The notes under the pieces were generated by a model. The model saw only the letters and a list, made by a program, of their open reading frames with translations, was not told where the DNA came from and searched no databases. The position numbers and the translations under genes are program-made. DNA of 64,000 bases from Rhipicephalus microplus (taxonomy: Eukaryota > Arthropoda > Arachnida > Ixodida > Ixodidae), in contig NC_134702.1 in NCBI RefSeq assembly GCF_043290135.1, positions 190,930,491 to 190,994,490 on the forward strand, given 5' to 3'. Positions 32,757 to 44,672 of the stretch are shown piece by piece. Every line of letters starts with the position of its first letter. Within the stretch, counting starts at the first letter, position 1.

Positions 32757-32835
32757 AAGCGCCGGTCTGGCTCAGTGGTAGGTTTGGACTGACACTCTAG
32801 GTACCCAGCTTCGAATCTCATTGCAACCTTAGTGT
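32757..32835 (+). mobile_element. tRNA-like SINE head of a second family
   Basis: GCCGGTCTGGCTCAGTGGTA (A-box-like) and GCTTCGAATCTCATTGC (B-box-like) are about 30 bp apart. It differs from the Ruka head. A related minus-strand sequence (CGTGGCTCAGTGGTAGAATA) lies at about 57.21-57.28 kb. Folding as a real tRNA looks poor. Confidence 0.5.
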
Positions 32836-33960
32836 TCTTTTATATCGATTTTCATCTTAATTCGCACCATAGTGGATACGTACACCTGCGGCGGCAACAG
32901 GCAACTGCGGCTCCAAAAACGACCCTTGTTGTGATCTCACAATATTCGATGTGAATGCTCGTGATGCACTTCTTTGGTTTATCACCGTGTCTTACTATCT
33001 TTCAATGGGTATTGAGCGATGAACGCAATCACGCAGCGGTGATGACTGGCACTAATAAATCGTGACATCAGCCATCGAAAGCTGTCACTTTTGGAATGAT
33101 TGCATGAGTTTCTGGGTGCGTTTTACAGACACAATTATGTGAATCCTCTTTTCACCAACTCTAGATGCGCACTACGTTAGAATAAGATAGGTGTCTAACA
33201 CGCTAACACGCTAACACGCATTGCTAACACGCACCTTTAATGTTCCATTTTGTACAGGTTTCAATGAACCTAATTTATTTATTCGTAGGGTATTTGCTAG
33301 TCAACATAAGGCGCTTCGAGCAGGCTCGGATTTCATAATGTAATTTCGATTTCAGCCAGCCCATTGTCTTGATTCTGGCGGACATGTGTTGGAAATGTTT
33401 CGCTTACGCACGAGGCCCCTGAGGGATACAACGAAAAACCACTCACGAACTCGAAAAAGAATCAGAGAGCTGAATCAAAAGCGTTTCAAGATAGTCACTG
33501 CAATACCATAACTTCAAGCTTAAAGGTCAACGAGTGAATGTTAGAGTCGCTTTAACCACGTCGAGAGAGGGATATATGAAGCGAAAGGCCGGGAGATTAA
33601 CCAGATATTAGCATCCGGTTTGCTACCCAGCGCTGGGATGAGGAAGTAGGAGTAAGAGGGTGTAGGCGGCAGACAGGCAGTAAAGGTGGCAGTCACTCTT
33701 CTATTCGATGGGTCTGTGTATAAAAACTCGTGGTGTCCGCGATGACTGAACTAGATTACGCGCAGAAGAGTGTCGAGCAGCATGTGAGTCCACATTACTT
33801 TCAAGTGCGCGTTTATGTTTCAGATATTTTATTCAGGCAACAACCCACTTAAGAAGCGTAGACATGAGTGCAGAAAAAGAAGAGGGCGATGATACAGAAC
33901 ATCAACTCTGCAAGGCACTCTGCAGCCTTGCCTCTAGCTCCATGTCCTTCTTTTTTGCCT
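32836..33960. other. Spacer with a dispersed-repeat segment
   Basis: Near 33575-33625, GGCCGGGAGATTAACCAG and CCGGTTTGCTACCCAGC resemble a repeat I associate with tick genomes. CTAACACG is repeated in short tandem at 33196-33232. No gene is seen. Confidence 0.35.
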
Positions 33961-34206
33961 GCCCCGCCGCGGTGGTCTAGTGGCTATGGTACTCGGCTGC
34001 TGACCCGCAGGTCGTGGGTTCAAATCCCGGCTGCAGCGGCTGCATTTCCGATGGAGGCGGAAATGTCGTAGGCCCGTGTGCTCAGATTCGGGTGCACGTT
34101 AAAGAACCCCAGGTGGTCAAAATTTCCGGAGCCCTCCACTACGGCGTCTCTCATAATCATATGGTGGTTTGGGGACGTTAAACCACACAAATCAATCAAA
34201 TCAATC
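33961..34206 (+). mobile_element. Ruka-type SINE, best-preserved full copy
   Basis: About 246 bp. A-box region GGTGGTCTAGTGGCTATGGT, B-box GGGTTCAAATCCC, body with CGTGTGCTCAGATTCGGG and TTAAAGAACCCCAGGTGG, and a 3' tail of (AATC)n. It can serve as the reference for the other copies. The open frames here are shadows. Confidence 0.9.
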
Positions 34207-34812
34207 TCCTTTGCCCTGCCCCATCAAGAAGCAAAATTATTCTGCAGTGTTAGCGTCAAACACTAAGTGATTCGAACACAATTCAACAATTGGCGCTGGA
34301 AAGACTGTCATGCAAAGCGTCTTTTATAAACGAAGAATTCTACAAAGTACTCTGGAAGATGCTGGAGTTAGCTTCCGGCGTCCGTAGTTCTCATCCCAGA
34401 CGGTAACTTCAATCACGCTGAATAAAATGTGCTTATGTGAAGTGAGTTTTTATGCGTTAATAACACTCCTCATCGCTAGGTCATCTGAGGAACTAAAATA
34501 TGCACAGGCATCACTGCATCACATAGCACACTACTGAAAATTGATACCAGCTGACTACTCGTTATCTCCCTATATGTTGTCCTCTAGGTATTACTTGTTG
34601 ATTTTAAGCTATTCACCCAATTAGAAGACGAATTTGCAATGCTGGGCATCGGTTTATGCGCCGCTGGGAGTTAAAAAATTAGACGAGTTTATTTCGTACG
34701 CCAAAAGACAATAGCCAAGAGCAGTTTGGTTATGTTTTGTCAAATCAGAAAACACATCGTGCGTACGTTACTGAACTTTTCTGGACGCACCTCTGCGATG
34801 CCTCATCTGCAG
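34207..34812. other. Spacer between two SINEs
   Basis: No gene or repeat is recognised. Confidence 0.35.
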
Positions 34813-34814
34813 CC

Positions 34815-35033
34815 ATGCCGGGCTGGTCTTATCGCTACGGTACTCGGCTGCTGACCCACAGGTCGCGGAATCAAATCACAGCTGCGGCAGCTGCATTTTT
34901 TTATGGTGGCGAAAATGCTGTAGGCCCGCGTGCTCAAATTTGGGCGCACGTTAAAGAACCCCAGGGGGTAGAAATTTACAGAGCCCTCCACTACGGTGTC
35001 TCCCATAATCAGATGGTGGTTTTGGGATGTTCA
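34815..35033 (+). mobile_element. Ruka-type SINE
   Basis: A copy with a mutated A-box (GGCTGGTCTTATCGCTACGG) and a body with AAAGAACCCCAGGGGGTAG. It lacks the clean AATC tail. Confidence 0.82.
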
Positions 35034-36630
35034 TTCACATGTGCAAATGCTTCATTAACACGCACCAACATGCGCCGCAGTCTACAACTTCTGTATACAT
35101 GAGCTTTGAACACACAGCAAGAGAATCAGACGTGAGCTTTGCATTGGTCATTCGCAGAGCGATATCGTAAGAAGAAGTTCTAAGAAAATATATTACGCTT
35201 TAGAGCTCATAACTGCAATACTTGAACAAGGTTGAAAACCTTGTAAATGAACAATAACACAATGCTGTTTGACCGCACTGATTTATGTTCCTTATTGAAT
35301 TCATTGAAAGACCCAGCGTGACTTCAGCTACCAAAAGCAAATCAGATGTGGTTGTTGTGTTGAGATTCGGCACGGTTCACTGCATCGACCAGCCAATTTA
35401 TTCCATATGTTGGTTAACTGATTGCTCTAGGATGCCATGAAGATTGGACGTAATTGCGCGTGTGTTTTACTTTACCACTTGAATAGCAGAATTAACTGGT
35501 ATTCTTGTGGGTATCTTCCTGTTCAGCATTTTTAGAGTGTTTTGTTGTTTTAAAATATTCACTCCATGTCAGATGATGCTTTCGCAGACTTTGTGCTGCA
35601 AAGCATGGTTATTTATTCTTTTATCCAAATACACGTACTCTGCTTTTTTGTGCACCTCCTCCTCTCCTTATCACGTGAGTGATGTAGTAAGGTAGCTTCT
35701 AATTCGTGGTATGCATATAAAAGCACGGAAATTTTTGTCACTGAACCTTGCGCAATATTTGTGGTACCCTTTTGGAACTAAGGTACAACACAAAATTCGC
35801 ACCTCGCGCACTCACGTAGGAGCCAATAGCCCCAGTTAGCACACTGATTCCACAGATCATCACATCACGAGCGACATACAACGAAATATCCAGGAATCTT
35901 CCGCGTTTTCTCCCTTTTGTGGAATTCTCCCAGCAGACAAGAATTTAGAACCTAGAACACTGCTGGCATGAATATTTTGACTACACGAATAAGCACCCTT
36001 CACACACCCCCAATCAGCGCAGGCCCCCATAAAATGCTCACAATGAAAGAAGCGGCAGTTTGGGTACACACTGAACATCAACGTACCGAAGACCTACAGC
36101 ACCATTCCATAATTTTGTTTAGTTTAGTTGCTATTTCAAACCACACCATTGATGCCAGGAACGCTGGTAAAATAATAATAAGCTAGGAACACAAGTACAT
36201 TCCTTTAGTGGAAATAATTATACATATAAGTGTAAATATATGACTGTTTGTGGGAGCTTTTAGCGAAGCACATCATCAAGTGGTGCCGGAACCCGAATAT
36301 CTGTTGTTATGGCGGTTGTGCATGTGATATTTCCACCTGCTTCGAATATCCCGCGCTTACCAAGTATTGACGCTCGTAGCCGTTTTACATGGCAAGCGCA
36401 GCAGACGCCCCTAAATGACCGTGTAGGACTCATGTTTGTTAACGCTCAATTTGAATAGATGCAAGCAGTGATGACATCATCTGCGGAATGGGGCGTTGGC
36501 CCCGTTAGATACTTCCCTGGACGTTGGAATGGAAACAATAACGAGCGAAAAGTGTGCCCTTCAACGAGCACGGAATCTCATAATACAGATGACTGTGCAC
36601 GAGAAGTGTACTCACAGAAGACACACGAGG
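35034..36630. other. Spacer with one Cys-containing open frame
   Basis: On the minus strand, 35860-36081 encodes a short frame with a cysteine cluster (GACADWGCVKGAYSCS). An AG lies upstream but the pyrimidine tract is weak, so I do not call a gene. Nothing else is seen. Confidence 0.3.
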
Positions 36631-36639
36631 CAAAATACG

Positions 36640-37300
36640 TAGAGCTCCATGGTGGCAGCACAGCGGACCCACTAGGGGCAACCAGCGGACACGGCTGTCC
36701 GATCCCGCAACGGCGTTAGCGGGGAGTATCGAATTTACCGGCCGCCTAGGCTCGTCCAGGCGTCGTGCCCCACGTGCGTGAGTCAGGTTACACGTCTACC
36801 GAAGCTCACCGGCGGCTGCGATCGTCGCGCTATTGCCGTTGTATCACACGGAGTGTAGACCTTGAGTATAACATGGACTTAGCCCGCCAACTTTCGAGCA
36901 CTTCGACGCCAACTGCACAAGCAACACGCAATAACACACCACAAACTCAGCCGACACACACAGCACTGAGGGAACGGCACAACGTAATAAACGACGGTAG
37001 CTGTGCCGAAGTCAATTGCGCAAAAACTCTGCCGAAGAGGCGTAAACGACCCGGTGCGCGTCTAAGGGGACGACGCCATTTTGAATCGAGACGGGAACGC
37101 GCCACCTGTTTCTGGTTTGTCCACTTCGTTTGTTTCGTTTTTCTTTGCGGCGCGCCGTGGAGTTCATTTGCTTGTGTTTCTCGTTTTTCAGCCGCTGCCG
37201 CCGAAGCCTTTGTTTGTTTGTGGCAAGGCGTGGCATCGGCGTGTTTTGCTGCAGGTGGCGTCGGCGGTGCGCGCTTCCGGTAGCAGACGACGCGCATAAT
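36640..37300. promoter_or_regulatory. CpG-rich patch, possible host promoter
   Basis: This stands out against the AT-rich surroundings by many CpG and GC-rich words (for example GGCGGCTGCGATCGTCGCGC). The phrase GACGCCATTTTGAA at 37070-37083 contains a reverse-complement YY1-like AAAATGGCG, a known core-promoter motif. Long overlapping frames on both strands (36765-37297) are probably due to low stop-codon density. No exon is supported. Confidence 0.3.
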
Positions 37301-37439
37301 GTAGCTTTTTTTTCGTGAAATCTTTCAAATCACATCGTACATTTTTCTGCACAATAGAGACGCTAGAAGCAGGCATTTTTGAAATACTTTTTCATGTAAT
37401 CACACAAAATCAAGCCAGCGTTGCATGGTTTCAAGCCTG

Positions 37440-37800
37440 AAGGATGTGCCGATATGTGCGGTCTTTCTTGTTTCTTGGTGTTATTTTTGTTGATTTCTTT
37501 CTCTCTTTCAGTGCCTCGCTCTATTTTGTGTTTCTTGTGCCTCAGTTATCTGTTTCTTTCACTATATCTTTCTGTTTCACACCTTTCTCTCTCTTCTCTA
37601 TTCTGGCTTTCTCTTGATCTATCTAACTTTTATTTCTTCTCTTTTTGTCTTTTTAAAAATTTGTGTCTTGAATAGTCCGCTTTCTATCTTTTTTGTGTCT
37701 AAACGTTTTTTTGCTTCATCCATTTCTCCGTCTTTTTGACTTCCGTCCTCTTTATTTACGTCCCGTTTCTCTTTAATTTTTTCTCTACATCCACTCGCTC
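37440..37800. repeat. T/C-rich strand-asymmetric tract
   Basis: A run of TTTCTTTCTCTCTTTC-like sequence of about 350 bp with almost no purine clusters. It could be a simple-sequence expansion or part of an intron. Confidence 0.5.
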
Positions 37801-40345
37801 CCTGGCACATCAGAATTATTGCATCCCAGTTGTGTCGGGCAAATTGACGCGCCTCTGCTGGGAAGGAAACAGAAGAATCAAGAGGCCGAAGAGTGTTCGT
37901 GCTCGCTCGTGATGTTTATGGGTTTCTATTCGCTCTATCCTAACCAACGATCGACTTGAACAGGCACGCTACTCAACAATGCCACCCTACAGGGAGTGGA
38001 CCAAGAAAAGCAGTGATCCAGGCTTTGCGCTCGACCTTCTCGTGTTATGTTTGAATATACTGCGTAGAATGACTTTATAGCGTCATTCGCCTTCGTAACA
38101 AATTTTATTGCAAGAAAAGTCTATTTTTACGAACTTTTTGTTGTTAACGTCATTGTTGAAACGTTCGTAGCCAGAAATTTGTCGAAAATGCAATTCTACC
38201 CTGGCCCTGGCCACTCAGAGCTCCGCTGGTTGATAGAAAAGGAATGGCACTGTTATATTCCTTTCATTCGCATCGGCTACGTTGTGTCAAGACGTACATT
38301 GTGCTGAAGTATAACTGCGATTATGTGGCAAGTCTAACATCTATTTTTTTAATGTCGACGAAGCCAACAAAAATTGATTATTACCATGTAGCTGGGTAGC
38401 TATAAGCAAGATTCTCATGATTTGCGGTCCATGACCCAGAAGCTTTGAAGAATGAATTCTGCAACCTCTGAAAAATACGTGAGAACATTCGTTCCGCCAC
38501 ACGTATATTGGTGTCGTGCTTAAGCACAACTACATAAATTCACTAATTTTGAGGCGTATGCTGAGAAAGTTGATATGGCAAAAGTTTATTCGGGTGAATG
38601 TTCGTATTAAAGCGAGACGTTAAATGCAGCCACGTTCCTTGTTGTCGGTCTGGAAGTCCGCATCACTGCACCGCACGCTTCCTTGCAGCAAAGGAAAAAC
38701 TAATAATAAATGTGACGTAACATTTCCTAGGTACATTTATTTACAGCAATGTATGCCTTAAAAAGCTTCCTTCTATTTTCTCCGAGACTTCGTTGGCAGC
38801 GCTCTGGAAACCAGCTGAATACGTCTCAAAACATGGAAAAAAAGTTGGGGCACCCTTAATTTTCGCTTTTAGGAGTTGACGCGGTAGCAATATTCTGTTC
38901 CTAGTGCACACTTCAAACAATTAGTGTATGAAATCCTTTCGAACTTGCTGTTCCCCCACTACGTGAACTTGAGGGTGCAGTAGCGTGGGGGCCTTTTGTA
39001 GTGAGTGGCTGGCTTTAAACAATGAACTCTTTCCGATAAAGCCATGTTCAGACGTCCGATGGCAACGTATGCGTCTACCACGCGTTAATATGACAATATA
39101 TCATGCTGTAATGTGAAGCATGTATACAAGACGCGTGTGTTTGTAAGTGTGGAAGTTACTTTAACTGCATTCAAAAGCAGAATAAGTCAGTTTCACATAT
39201 TTACAAGCAGAGACATGGCTGTGAGAGCCATACCCATAAAATGCATATTTTAAGCAGTTGTTAGTTCTCCTATATGGTCTTGGATGCACGTTCTCCGTAG
39301 ACTGCAGAGCAGTCTCATCAGAAGGAGCGTATCGAAGGGCACTTTATCAAGACACGTTGGAAGAAGGTGAAGTATAGTTTGTGAAAAAATTTTAAAATCT
39401 TTTTCTAAACGGTTTGGTGAAGTATGTCTGAAAACGAATCTGAATCCTTGCAGCTAATAAAAGGGGTGAAATCATTCAAGATGTTTGCCCGCAGAAACAC
39501 TGCGCTCGTTTCGCGGATGTTTTGCTGCTGTTGATTCGATTGTGTAGAGGCCAGACTGTGTCACTGCGCTCCCACTCTATTCAGCATCCCTTGAAATCTG
39601 CAGTGACATTCAGGAAGTAGCCGCCCTGCACGCCTTATTCGAACGCGTCATGTGAGCACATCTTTAGAAAAAACATTCCCGTCGAAAGCTTAAGACTAAA
39701 GAGTTGATGGTGCAAGTAAAACTAATCTTAATATGGGCAAAATAAGCAGCCTGACTTACATTTGAAGTTCTAAGTTTTCTTGTATAGAACTATTTTGGTT
39801 GATTTTAGGAAGTTGCATGCTTGACAGAGACTACCAACCCGACGCTACGGCAGCATCCGGATTTTTAAACTACACCTTGCTCACCACTTACCGCAGACTG
39901 AGAACTTTTCCTTGGCTTGATGGTTAGCGGCACGTGTTGTGTACAGTTTTGCTGCATATCCTTTCCCAAATCTGTTTACACAGGGACATTTTTCAACGAT
40001 AGCACTTTGAAGCTCCTTGACGCTGTAACCACTTCTTAGTGCGTTCTGGTGGCGTGCACGGGATTGTATGGTCAATTCTCAGTAAGACTGCTGCACACCT
40101 GTAAGGCTGTGAATCAAAAATTTTGGGGAGCTGTACGTCGCGTAGGTTAAAATGGGTTGCGCAACGTGTGCGTTGTTTGTGCAAGTGTTGAGTGTGCAAT
40201 TGAAGCCAACTCATTCAATCGCTTAACATGAACATGTCTAATCAGCAGAGGTAATGCAGGAACGGGTGCCAGAGTGCCGTAACAGGACGCAATAAAGAAT
40301 AACTAGCAGTTTTGTGTTGCACAAAGGCGACAGTGAAACAAATTG
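37801..40345. other. Long spacer
   Basis: 2.5 kb of AT-rich DNA. No TE domain, tRNA or convincing exon was found. Confidence 0.35.
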
Positions 40346-40347
40346 TA

Positions 40348-40560
40348 AGTCAGAATTGTGTAAGAAAAGACAAAGTGGCGCTATCAGTGACGAATATTTT
40401 GTCGTTGTTGTCTGTCGTCGTGTTATTTGTCGTCGTGTTTTAGCTGTCTGCTCTTAGCAGATAGCTAAAACACGTCGACAAATAACACGACGACAGACAA
40501 CAACGACAAAATATTCGTCACTGATAGCGCCACTTTGTCTTTTCTTACACAATTCTGACT
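40348..40560. repeat. Near-perfect long inverted repeat (hairpin)
   Basis: Arms of 103 nt (40348-40450 and 40458-40560) are separated by a 7-nt loop (CTCTTAG). By eye 101 of 103 positions pair. The arms contain GTCGTTGTTGTCTGTCGTCG. A further direct copy of the loop-proximal arm end (CAGATAGCTAAAA) follows the right arm at 40562-40574. Confidence 0.93.
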
Positions 40561-40786
40561 GCAGATAGCTAAAATAAATGAGAAGGGCCTCGAGAGAACA
40601 GCGTGTGCTGCTGTTTGACAAGGACCCGTTCTGTGTGCTGCTGTTATTGTTGACGTTCATTTCTTTTACTAATATTGCTAGCATTGTACCAAAAAGAAAT
40701 TATCTTCGTCAATTTTTTCTATCTAGTGCTATCACACCAGCGCACATGCAGTTTTGGTAGGAGCACCATGATGCCTAGTTCTATAT

Positions 40787-40911
40787 TGTCGCGAGCAAAA
40801 ACAAGATCTGCAGCCAGGAGTTCACCCGAACCGGAGCAACCAAAACGTTCTCTTCTTCTTCGTAGCCCAAAACGGGTATGAGCCACAGCGGCTCGTTCAT
40901 CAATGGTGGCA
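40787..40911 (-). repeat. 3' LTR of T2
   Basis: 125 bp; on the coding strand it starts TGCCACCATTG and ends GCTCGCGACA. By eye it is identical to 46095-46219. Confidence 0.93.
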
Positions 40912-40926
40912 TTACCCCCTCTCCCA
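40912..40926 (-). promoter_or_regulatory. Polypurine tract of T2
   Basis: TGGGAGAGGGGGTAA, in coding orientation, immediately precedes the 3' LTR. Confidence 0.8.
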
Positions 40927-41100
40927 AGAAGCATCGTCTCGATGCTGTACATGAAGGCAAAAAAGAAAGAAAATGAGGTAAAAATTACCATGCAAGCAAA
41001 ATGAGCGGTGTAAGGCGGAATAACATAGTTGGTTGTGGAGTCAAGAGTTAAATGAGAAATAAGAAAAATAGGAAAGAATGCAAGGGAAAGACGAATAAAG

Positions 41101-44100
41101 TCAGTCACTCTCTGGCGATTCACAGCGCGAAAAGTATGGTTTCAGCCGTGAAACGTGAACGACTTCAGTTCGCGGGGTGAAACGGGAACGTCTCGAAGTG
41201 CCTTCTGGGAGAACCTCATATGTGACGTCGCTGAGACGTCGTACGACCTTGTAAGGGCCGAAGTAGCGGCGAAGAAGCTTTTCTGAACGGCCACGTTGTC
41301 GGATAGGGGTCCACACCCAGACTTCATCACCGGGCTTGAAAATTACTTCACGGTGACGAAGATTGTAGCGGCGTGCGTCTGCGCTTTGGTGATGTTGAAT
41401 ACGGTGACGAGCAATTTGACGGGCCTCTTCTGCACACTGCGCGAATTTGGCGGCATCGGTGTGGTATGTTCCTAAGTTGTCGGGCAGGAGCATGGCGTCG
41501 AGCATCGTCGTGACCTCGCGACCATGGACTAAGCGAAAAGGTGTGAAACCGGTACTTTCTTGAACAGCAGTATTATACGCAAACGTTACGTAGGGAAGTA
41601 TGGCGTCCCAGTTCTTGTGATTGATGTGCACATACATTGACAGCATGTCTGCAATTGTCTTATTGAGTCGTTCAGTCAGCCCGTTTGCTTGCGGGTGGTA
41701 AGCCGTTGTTTTGCGATGTTCCGTGCCACTTAATCGCAAGACTTCCTGCAGCATCTCTGCGGTGAAAGCTGTCCCACGATCAGTTATGACGACAGCTGGA
41801 GCACCGTGACGTAAGACGATGCTGTTCACGAAAAATTGGGCGACATCTGCTGCGGTTGCTTTTGGAAGCGCCTTCGTTTCACAGTAGCGTGTTAAGTAGT
41901 CGGTAGCGACCACGATCCACCGGTTTCCAGACGAAGACGTGGGGAATGACCCCAGCAAGTCCATGCCAATCTGATGAAAGGGCGCCCTTGGTGGGCCTAT
42001 TGGTTGCAGTAGTCCCGCTGGTCGTAAAGGTGGAACCTTACGTCGCTGACAGTCGCGACATGTGCGAACGTAATGCTTCACAGTCTTTGCGAGACGTGGC
42101 CAGTAGTAGGAGCGTTGAAGCCGTTGCAGCGTGCGCGTATAGCCGAGGTGTCCGGACGATGGCTCATCATGACACGCACGTAAAATATCACCACGAAGCG
42201 TAGTTGGCGCAACAAGCAGATACATAGCTTGTGTAGGATGAAAGTTCTTTTTGTAAAGCACTCCATCGCGGAAACAAAAGGAGGATAGCGAGCGTGCAAA
42301 GCTTCGAGGAGGGTGGGAATTGCGTCCTTCCAGGTAGTCAATGAGCGGAATGAGCTCCGAGTCGTGACGCTGTTGCTCAGCTAAGCGGGTTGCTGATACG
42401 ACAGAAAGAAAAGTGTCGTCGTCTTCAAGGTCAGTGTTGGCATTTTCGACCGGTGCACGTGAGAGACAGTCGGCGTCGGTGTGTTTCCGCCCAGATTTGT
42501 GGACGATGGTGACATCGAAATCTTGTAGCCGAAGGCTCCATCGTGCTAGACGACCTGAGGGATCTTTGAGATTTGCGAGCCAACAAAAGGAATGGTGGTC
42601 GCTAACTACCCTGAATGGGCGGCCATACAAGTATGGGCGGAACTTTGTTATGGCCCAGACAACAGCGAGGCATTCCTTCTCGGTTGCAGAATAGTTTTTC
42701 TCCGCTGGGGATAACGTTCTGCTCGCAAAAGCGATCACGCGCTCTACGCCATTATGCCACTGAACTAATACCGCTCCTAGTCCAACGTTGCTGGCGTCAG
42801 TGTGTAATTCCGTGTCAGCGCTTTCGTCAAAATGACCCAGTACAGGCGGAGCCTGGAGGAGGTTTCGGAGCGTGTCGAACGCATGACACTGATCGGGACC
42901 CCATAGAAACGAGACACCGTCTTTTGTAAGCTTGTTGAGGGGTTCAGCAATCTTCGAAAAGTTTTTGACAAAGCGCCTGTAATACGCACAGAGCCCCAGA
43001 AATCGGCGTAGGTCGCGCTTATTTGTGGGCACGGGAAAGGCGGCAACAGCACGGGTTTTCTCCGGGTCTGGGCGGATGCCGGCATGGCTCACAACGTGAC
43101 CAAGGAACTTCAGTTCTTCATATCCAAAATGACATTTCTCGGGTTTGAGAGAAAGCCCCGCTGTTCTGATTGCCTGAAGTACTGCCTGTAGGCGTTGGAC
43201 GTGTTGTTCAAACGTGTCTGCAAAGACCACGACGTCATCAAGGTAAACAAGACATGATTGCCATTTGAGCCCTGTGAGAACCGTATCCATCATTCTTTGG
43301 AAAGTAGCTGGCGCTGAGCATAGACCGAAAGGCAACACTTTAAACTCGTACAGGCCGTCGGGAGTAATAAACGCCGTCTTTTCGCGGTCGCGCTCATCCA
43401 CTGCGATTTGCCAGTAGCCGCTACGTAAATCCATGGAAGAAAAATATTTAGCGTTGCGTATACGGTCCAACGAGTCATCTATCCGGGGTAGAGGATAAAC
43501 GTCCTTTTTGGTGACCTTGTTCAGTTTGCGGTAATCAACGCAAAAACGCAACGTACCGTCCTTCTTCTTTACTAGCACAACTGGCGAAGCCCAGGGACTG
43601 GTTGATGGCTGGATGACGTCGTCCTGAAGCATCTGCTGGACTTGGTCACGTATAGCGTCTTGCTCTTTTTGCGACACCCTATAGGCGTGTTGTCGGATGG
43701 GTCTCTCGGTGGGTTCCGTGATGATACGGTGCTGAGCAAGTGGTGTCTGTTTAACCCTTGACGTAGTGGCAAAGCAGTCTTGAAATGAGCCGAGTAAACG
43801 CAAAAGGCTTTCTCGTTGAGACGAAGGTAGTCTCTCGTTTACGTCTAGAGTGCTCGTGAACGCCTCGTCAGGGTGGCCATTCGATGAAAATAAAGCTAAC
43901 GTGGGCGAACCATCGGCATCGGCAAGTTCTTCACAATATGCAATGGCAGTGTGTCTCGTTAGGTGGCGATATTCGTTGCTGAAGTTCGTGACCAGCAGGT
44001 GAACATGCCTATTGCTAGGCTGAATGATTCCTCGGGCAACACAGATTTGTCGTGAAATAAGGAGAGACAAATTGGCCTCTGCAATTACCGCGTCAGACAT

Positions 44101-44577
44101 GTCCTGTCCCAATTCTACTTCAACAAAGAGGCTGCTTCGAGGTGGGAGAGTCAGAGAATCGTCGGTAACACGAAGTGCTCTTTTCCGGAATTGTGTACTG
44201 TCAGTTGCAGCGCAAAAAGGATCCTCGAACGACACAAGTAATTCACGGAGGTCGATGACGGCGCCGTATTCACGAAGGAAGTCCATTCCTAGAATGACTG
44301 GCCGAGAGCACACGCGCAATACGAGGAAAGAGCCTGCAAATGTCGACGTACGTATACGAATGCGTGCCGTGCACATACCGGTAGGCATCACCAGATTGCC
44401 CCCTGCCGTGCGCAACTGCGGTCCTTGCCATGGTGTGGTAACCTTCCTCAGTTTAGATGCCAGTGCGGCGCTCATTACGGAATAGTCGGCCCCGGTGTCG
44501 ACGAGGGCGTTGACAGCATGATTGTCGACGAAGACGGCGCTTTCGGCAGAAACGATCTTTCTGCTGTCAGAGAACAC
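41101..44577 (-). CDS. pol: T2 Pol polyprotein, intact
   Basis: About 1158 codons from the annotated point; the -1 frame is open back to the gag stop, so expression by frameshifting is likely. Domains: protease NALVDTGADYSVMS near residues 24-37; RT with FCVDYRKLNKVTKKD and catalytic YLDDVVVF near 445; RNase H HTDASNVGLGAVL near 590; integrase with HDEPSSGHLGYTRT, CRDCQRRKVPP, MDLLGSFPTS, ITDRGTAFTAE near 931 and HPQANGLTERLNKTI. A C-terminal YFGPYKVVRRLSDV block and a short Arg/Ser-rich end follow. It is closely related to T1 pol over its whole length, with small insertions. All catalytic residues are present and there are no stops. Confidence 0.95.
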   Translation of the reverse strand: MFSDSRKIVSAESAVFVDNHAVNALVDTGADYSVMSAALASKLRKVTTPWQGPQLRTAGGNLVMPTGMCTARIRIRTSTFAGSFLVLRVCSRPVILGMDFLREYGAVIDLRELLVSFEDPFCAATDSTQFRKRALRVTDDSLTLPPRSSLFVEVELGQDMSDAVIAEANLSLLISRQICVARGIIQPSNRHVHLLVTNFSNEYRHLTRHTAIAYCEELADADGSPTLALFSSNGHPDEAFTSTLDVNERLPSSQRESLLRLLGSFQDCFATTSRVKQTPLAQHRIITEPTERPIRQHAYRVSQKEQDAIRDQVQQMLQDDVIQPSTSPWASPVVLVKKKDGTLRFCVDYRKLNKVTKKDVYPLPRIDDSLDRIRNAKYFSSMDLRSGYWQIAVDERDREKTAFITPDGLYEFKVLPFGLCSAPATFQRMMDTVLTGLKWQSCLVYLDDVVVFADTFEQHVQRLQAVLQAIRTAGLSLKPEKCHFGYEELKFLGHVVSHAGIRPDPEKTRAVAAFPVPTNKRDLRRFLGLCAYYRRFVKNFSKIAEPLNKLTKDGVSFLWGPDQCHAFDTLRNLLQAPPVLGHFDESADTELHTDASNVGLGAVLVQWHNGVERVIAFASRTLSPAEKNYSATEKECLAVVWAITKFRPYLYGRPFRVVSDHHSFCWLANLKDPSGRLARWSLRLQDFDVTIVHKSGRKHTDADCLSRAPVENANTDLEDDDTFLSVVSATRLAEQQRHDSELIPLIDYLEGRNSHPPRSFARSLSSFCFRDGVLYKKNFHPTQAMYLLVAPTTLRGDILRACHDEPSSGHLGYTRTLQRLQRSYYWPRLAKTVKHYVRTCRDCQRRKVPPLRPAGLLQPIGPPRAPFHQIGMDLLGSFPTSSSGNRWIVVATDYLTRYCETKALPKATAADVAQFFVNSIVLRHGAPAVVITDRGTAFTAEMLQEVLRLSGTEHRKTTAYHPQANGLTERLNKTIADMLSMYVHINHKNWDAILPYVTFAYNTAVQESTGFTPFRLVHGREVTTMLDAMLLPDNLGTYHTDAAKFAQCAEEARQIARHRIQHHQSADARRYNLRHREVIFKPGDEVWVWTPIRQRGRSEKLLRRYFGPYKVVRRLSDVTYEVLPEGTSRRSRFTPRTEVVHVSRLKPYFSRCESPESD

Positions 44578-44672
44578 TGCAGAACCGGAACGGTCCTTGT
44601 CTGGTCGTTGCGTCGAATGAGGGTCTTTTACAGTTCGCCGGGCCGCGACTTCACCCCCAGAAGTCGCCGTTC

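Noticed and set aside
32757..32835. A true tRNA gene
   Set aside because: A- and B-box-like motifs are present, but the acceptor-stem ends do not pair well and a related copy exists at 57.2 kb; better explained as a SINE head.
36765..37297. Host protein-coding exon of over 100 codons on either strand
   Set aside because: Both strands are open because of high GC and low stop density; no domain, and no good splice sites were found.
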